The notes beneath the pieces are model-generated. The model saw only the letters and a program-made list of their open reading frames with translations. It was not told where the DNA came from and did not search any database. The position numbers and the translations under genes are program-made. From positions 1 to 64,000 of the forward strand of contig CABZLP010000001.1 in NCBI GenBank assembly GCA_902526565.1: 64,000 nucleotides of DNA. Reading direction: 5' to 3'. The DNA comes from an uncultured Pelagibacteraceae bacterium (GTDB taxonomy: Bacteria; Pseudomonadota; Alphaproteobacteria; Pelagibacterales; AG-422-B15). Positions 60,464 to 64,000 of the stretch are shown here, in pieces. Positions within the stretch are counted from its first letter, which is position 1; each line of letters begins with the position of its first letter.

Positions 60464-61726
60464 ATGAAAATTCTTGTACTTGGAAATGGAGCTAGGGAGC
60501 ATTCTCTATGCTATGCAATATCAAGAAGTCCTTTAACTACATCACTATTTTGTATCCCTGGGAATTATGGAATAAGTCTACTGGCTGAATGTAGAGTTTT
60601 AGACCTTGATGATTTTGACTCTATTCATTCATTTTGTGTCGAAAAATTTATTGACTTAATTGTAGTTGGACCTGAGGTTCCATTAGTCTCAGGAATAGTA
60701 GATTATTTTCTATCAAAAAATATTAAAATATTTGGTCCAAATAAATATGCATCCCAACTTGAAGGATCAAAGAGCTTTATGAAAGATCTTTGCAAAAATT
60801 ATTCTATCCCAACAGCTGCCTATTCTACTTTTGATAACTTCGAAGACGCAGTGAAATATTTAAAAAAACAAAGTTTGCCAATTGTAGTAAAAGCAAACGG
60901 ATTGGCTGCTGGAAAAGGAGTGACTGTCGCAGATAATTTTGAAATGGCTGAAAAAGCTCTGAAGGAAATTTTTGAAAATAAATTTGGAATAAATATGACT
61001 GCAGTCATTGAAGAATTTATGGAAGGTGAAGAAGCGAGTTATTTTGTATGCACTGATGGTACTGAATTTATTTCTCTCGAAAGTGCTCAAGACCATAAAC
61101 GCATAGGAGAAAATGATACTGGACCAAACACAGGTGGGATGGGAGCCTACTCACCTGCTCCTATCTTTACAGACGAAATTAAAAAACAAGTTGATGATGA
61201 GATTATATATCCCACACTAAATGCCATGAGAGAGTTAGGTCACCCATATCAAGGTATTCTGTATGCAGGACTGATGATTAAAAATGGGACGGCAAAACTT
61301 GTTGAATATAATATTAGATTTGGAGATCCTGAATGCCAAGTTTTAATGTTAAGAATGAAAAGTGATATAGTTCAACTTATGCTGAGCTGTATTGATAAGG
61401 ATTTACAAAACTATGAATTAAAGTGGGAAGATGATCATTGTGCAACAGTTGTAATGGCATCGAATGGATACCCAGGATTATTTGAGAAAGAAACAGTAAT
61501 TAATGGAATAGATAATTTAGAAAATACTGACACTTTTCAAATATTTCACGCTGCAACAGCTATTAAAGATAAAAAAATTATTGCTACTGGTGGAAGAGTC
61601 CTCTCTGTAACGGCAAAAAATGCATCGCTTGGTAAAGCTTTAAGTAAAATTTATGATTCAATTCACTTGATAGACTGGCCCGAGGGGTACTATAGAAAAG
61701 ATATTGGGAAGAAAGCTTTAACATGA
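60464..61726 (+). CDS. purD: Phosphoribosylamine--glycine ligase
   Basis: ILVLGNGAREHSLCYAI, VKANGLAAGKGVTVAD, EEFMEGEEAS, GPNTGGMGAYSPAP, EYNIRFGDPECQV. Confidence 0.97.
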   Translation: MKILVLGNGAREHSLCYAISRSPLTTSLFCIPGNYGISLLAECRVLDLDDFDSIHSFCVEKFIDLIVVGPEVPLVSGIVDYFLSKNIKIFGPNKYASQLEGSKSFMKDLCKNYSIPTAAYSTFDNFEDAVKYLKKQSLPIVVKANGLAAGKGVTVADNFEMAEKALKEIFENKFGINMTAVIEEFMEGEEASYFVCTDGTEFISLESAQDHKRIGENDTGPNTGGMGAYSPAPIFTDEIKKQVDDEIIYPTLNAMRELGHPYQGILYAGLMIKNGTAKLVEYNIRFGDPECQVLMLRMKSDIVQLMLSCIDKDLQNYELKWEDDHCATVVMASNGYPGLFEKETVINGIDNLENTDTFQIFHAATAIKDKKIIATGGRVLSVTAKNASLGKALSKIYDSIHLIDWPEGYYRKDIGKKALT

Positions 61727-62787
61727 CTGATAGAAATGAAATTTTTTCAGGCACAAAACAAGTTGATGATAAACTCAAAATTAATAAAGAATCTTTAAAT
61801 GATTATCTAAAAAAACTTATGGGTAATAATTTTCAGATAAGTCAGATAACACAATTCAAGGGCGGTCAGTCTAATCCAACTTATCTAGTTGAAACAAATA
61901 TTAATAATTTTGTACTTAGAAGAAAGCCACCAGGTAAACTTCTTAAATCAGCTCATGCAGTTGATAGAGAATGCAGGGTAATGACAGCTCTTCAAGATAC
62001 CGATGTTCCTGTTCCTAAGACATTTGGTTATTGTGATGATGAAACAGTAATTGGTACACCTTTTTTTGTTATGGATCATGTCATTGGTAACATTTATTGG
62101 GAACTTCTTTTACCAGGATGTGATCCAAATAAAAGAAGGGAAATTTACTTATCTATGAATGATACTATTGCAAGGTTACATAACGTTGATTTTAATAAAG
62201 TTAATTTAGCTGATTATGGTAAACACGAAAACTACATGGGCAGACAGATTCATAGATGGACAAAGCAGTACAAAGATTCAGAAACACAAAGGATACCCGA
62301 GATAAATGAATTGATAGAATGGTTACCTAAAAATATACCGTCTGATCAAGAGACCTCGATCGTTCATGGGGATTTCAGATTGGACAATATGATATTCGAC
62401 CCTACAACTCATGAAGTGAAGGCAATATTAGACTGGGAATTGTCTACTTTAGGAAACCCAATAGCTGATTTTACTTATCATATGATGTCATGGAGATTGC
62501 CAGCAGGCGCTAAGGGATTGGGGATGATGGGATCGGATCTTAAGTCACTCAATATTCCATCAGAGAGTGAGTATGCTGAACTTTATTATAAAAAAACAGG
62601 AAGAGAAAAAATAGATAATTGGGATTTTTATATGGCATATAATATATTTAGACTTGCAGGAATAGCTCAAGGCATTGTAGGTCGGGTAAGAGATGGAACC
62701 GCTTCAAGTTCTGAAGCAAAAAATTATGAGGCTTTTGTCCCAATATTAGGTAAGCTTGGCTGGAGTATTGTAGAAGGAATTAAATAA
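61723..62787 (+). CDS. Phosphotransferase (APH/ACAD10-N-like) family protein
   Basis: FKGGQSNPTYLVET, VLRRKPPGKLLKSAHAVDRE, IVHGDFRLDNMIFDPTTHEVKAILDWELSTLGNPIADFTYHMM. Confidence 0.9.
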   Translation: MTDRNEIFSGTKQVDDKLKINKESLNDYLKKLMGNNFQISQITQFKGGQSNPTYLVETNINNFVLRRKPPGKLLKSAHAVDRECRVMTALQDTDVPVPKTFGYCDDETVIGTPFFVMDHVIGNIYWELLLPGCDPNKRREIYLSMNDTIARLHNVDFNKVNLADYGKHENYMGRQIHRWTKQYKDSETQRIPEINELIEWLPKNIPSDQETSIVHGDFRLDNMIFDPTTHEVKAILDWELSTLGNPIADFTYHMMSWRLPAGAKGLGMMGSDLKSLNIPSESEYAELYYKKTGREKIDNWDFYMAYNIFRLAGIAQGIVGRVRDGTASSSEAKNYEAFVPILGKLGWSIVEGIK

Positions 62788-62788
62788 T

Positions 62789-64000
62789 TTGAGTAGAAAT
62801 ATATTAGATATAGACTTCGTGAGAAAACAATTTCCTGTTTTTCAAAATCCAAAAACTGCTGATTTTGCATTTTTTGAAAATGCCGGGGGTACATATGTTC
62901 CAAAGCATGTGATTGAAAAGCTAAATGATTTTATGATTACAAAGAAAGTTCAACCTTATGGTGACTTTGGCCCATCAATTGAAGCAGGAAACGAAATGGA
63001 TAACAGTTTAGAGAAAATTGCAGAACTGTTAAATATTTCAAAAAATGAATTTATTATAGGTCCATCGACGACCATGAATATGTTTTTGCTGTCTAATGCG
63101 ATAAAAGATTGGCTTATAACAGACGATGAAATAATTGTAACCAATCAAGACCATGAGGCAAATATTGGGTCATGGAGGAAACTTGCAGAAAAAGGAATTA
63201 ATATTAAGGAATGGAAGTTTAATCCAAAAAGTGCTGAACTTGAAGTTGAAGATTTAAAAAATTTGATAACAAAAAGAACCAAATTTATTTGTGTCTGCCA
63301 TACATCAAATGTTGTGGCTTCAATAAATAATTTAAAAGAAATAATTTCAATAGCTCATAATCACAACATAAAAGTAGTCGGTGATGGAGTGGCTTACATG
63401 GCACATGATATTATTGATCTAAAAGAATTAGACATCGATTTCTATGGATTCAGCCTCTACAAAACATATGGCCCGCATTTAGCCCTCCTATATGGGAAAA
63501 AAGAACTTCTTGATCAAACTAAGAACTTAAATCACGAATTTCTAGCATCGGAGATACCATACACAATGAATCCAGGAGGTCCAAACCACGAGGAATTGGC
63601 ATGTTTGTCAGGAGTCACAGATTACTATGAAACACTTTACAGTCATCATTTTACAGAACAAAAATTAAACCTTCATGAAAAAGGAAAAAAAGTTTTTGAG
63701 CTAATTTATAGCCACGAAGAAACACTAATCAAAACACTTATTGAATTCTTAAAGCTCAAAAAAAATGTGAGATTAATTGGCAAAACTTCACACTCGAGAA
63801 GTGAACGAATGCCCACTGTCTCATTCACTGTGAAAGACAAAAGTTCACTTGAAATTGCAAAAGCTGCAGGTAAAAACCAAATTGGCATTCGCAATGGTGA
63901 GTTTTATGCATGGAGGTGTTTAAAGGGATTAGGAATTGAACCAAATGATGGTGTGGTTAGAGTTTCAATGGTTCATTATAATAATATTGAGGAAGTAAAT
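62789..64000 (+). CDS. Class V aminotransferase / cysteine desulfurase-like protein, 3' truncated by window edge
   Basis: Open from TTG 62789: MSRNILDIDFVRKQFPVFQNPKTADFAFFENAGGTYVPKHVIEKL, PLP-Lys motif FYGFSLYKTYGPHLALLYG. Not in the ORF track because it runs off the end. Confidence 0.88.
   Translation, partial: MSRNILDIDFVRKQFPVFQNPKTADFAFFENAGGTYVPKHVIEKLNDFMITKKVQPYGDFGPSIEAGNEMDNSLEKIAELLNISKNEFIIGPSTTMNMFLLSNAIKDWLITDDEIIVTNQDHEANIGSWRKLAEKGINIKEWKFNPKSAELEVEDLKNLITKRTKFICVCHTSNVVASINNLKEIISIAHNHNIKVVGDGVAYMAHDIIDLKELDIDFYGFSLYKTYGPHLALLYGKKELLDQTKNLNHEFLASEIPYTMNPGGPNHEELACLSGVTDYYETLYSHHFTEQKLNLHEKGKKVFELIYSHEETLIKTLIEFLKLKKNVRLIGKTSHSRSERMPTVSFTVKDKSSLEIAKAAGKNQIGIRNGEFYAWRCLKGLGIEPNDGVVRVSMVHYNNIEEVN

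Noticed and set aside
1-64000. CRISPR arrays, prophage, transposons, toxin-antitoxin or restriction/defence islands
   Set aside because: No regularly spaced repeats, transposase/integrase motifs, phage structural genes or recognisable defence genes were seen by reading; not excluded by a computed search.

Overview
The window is a gene-dense, AT-rich chromosomal segment. It reads like a streamlined marine alphaproteobacterium: DUF1476/ATPase-zeta-like, DUF2093, DUF1289 and plant/alpha-type GshA proteins, a purCSQL-grxD cluster, xseA divergent from purD, and proteorhodopsin. Taxonomy is inferred from protein families only. Most of 10-64 kb is housekeeping: purine synthesis, gltX/cysS/cimA/nadE, glmS/glmU, lipid A genes (msbA-waaA-lpxK-lpxL-like), gshA, rpsD and rpoZ. 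The accessory-looking part is 1-9.2 kb. It holds two copies of a two-gene cassette made of an inverse-autotransporter (intimin/invasin-type) beta-barrel with no passenger domain, followed 2-3 nt later by a secreted protein of a shared, apparently undescribed family. It also holds tRNA-Thr with a degenerate 3'-half copy about 400 bp away, tRNA-Leu, and a proteorhodopsin with Gln at the spectral tuning position (blue-type). A cobalamin riboswitch precedes a TonB-dependent receptor and a DUF6580-like membrane protein, a candidate B12 uptake unit. Other points of interest are an omega subunit with a long acidic tail leading an acyl-CoA dehydrogenase operon, two acyl-CoA dehydrogenase pairs, a Lys-rich membrane-anchored miniprotein, and repeated zero-gap or shared-stop gene junctions. 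No CRISPR arrays, rRNA, transposases or phage genes were recognised.
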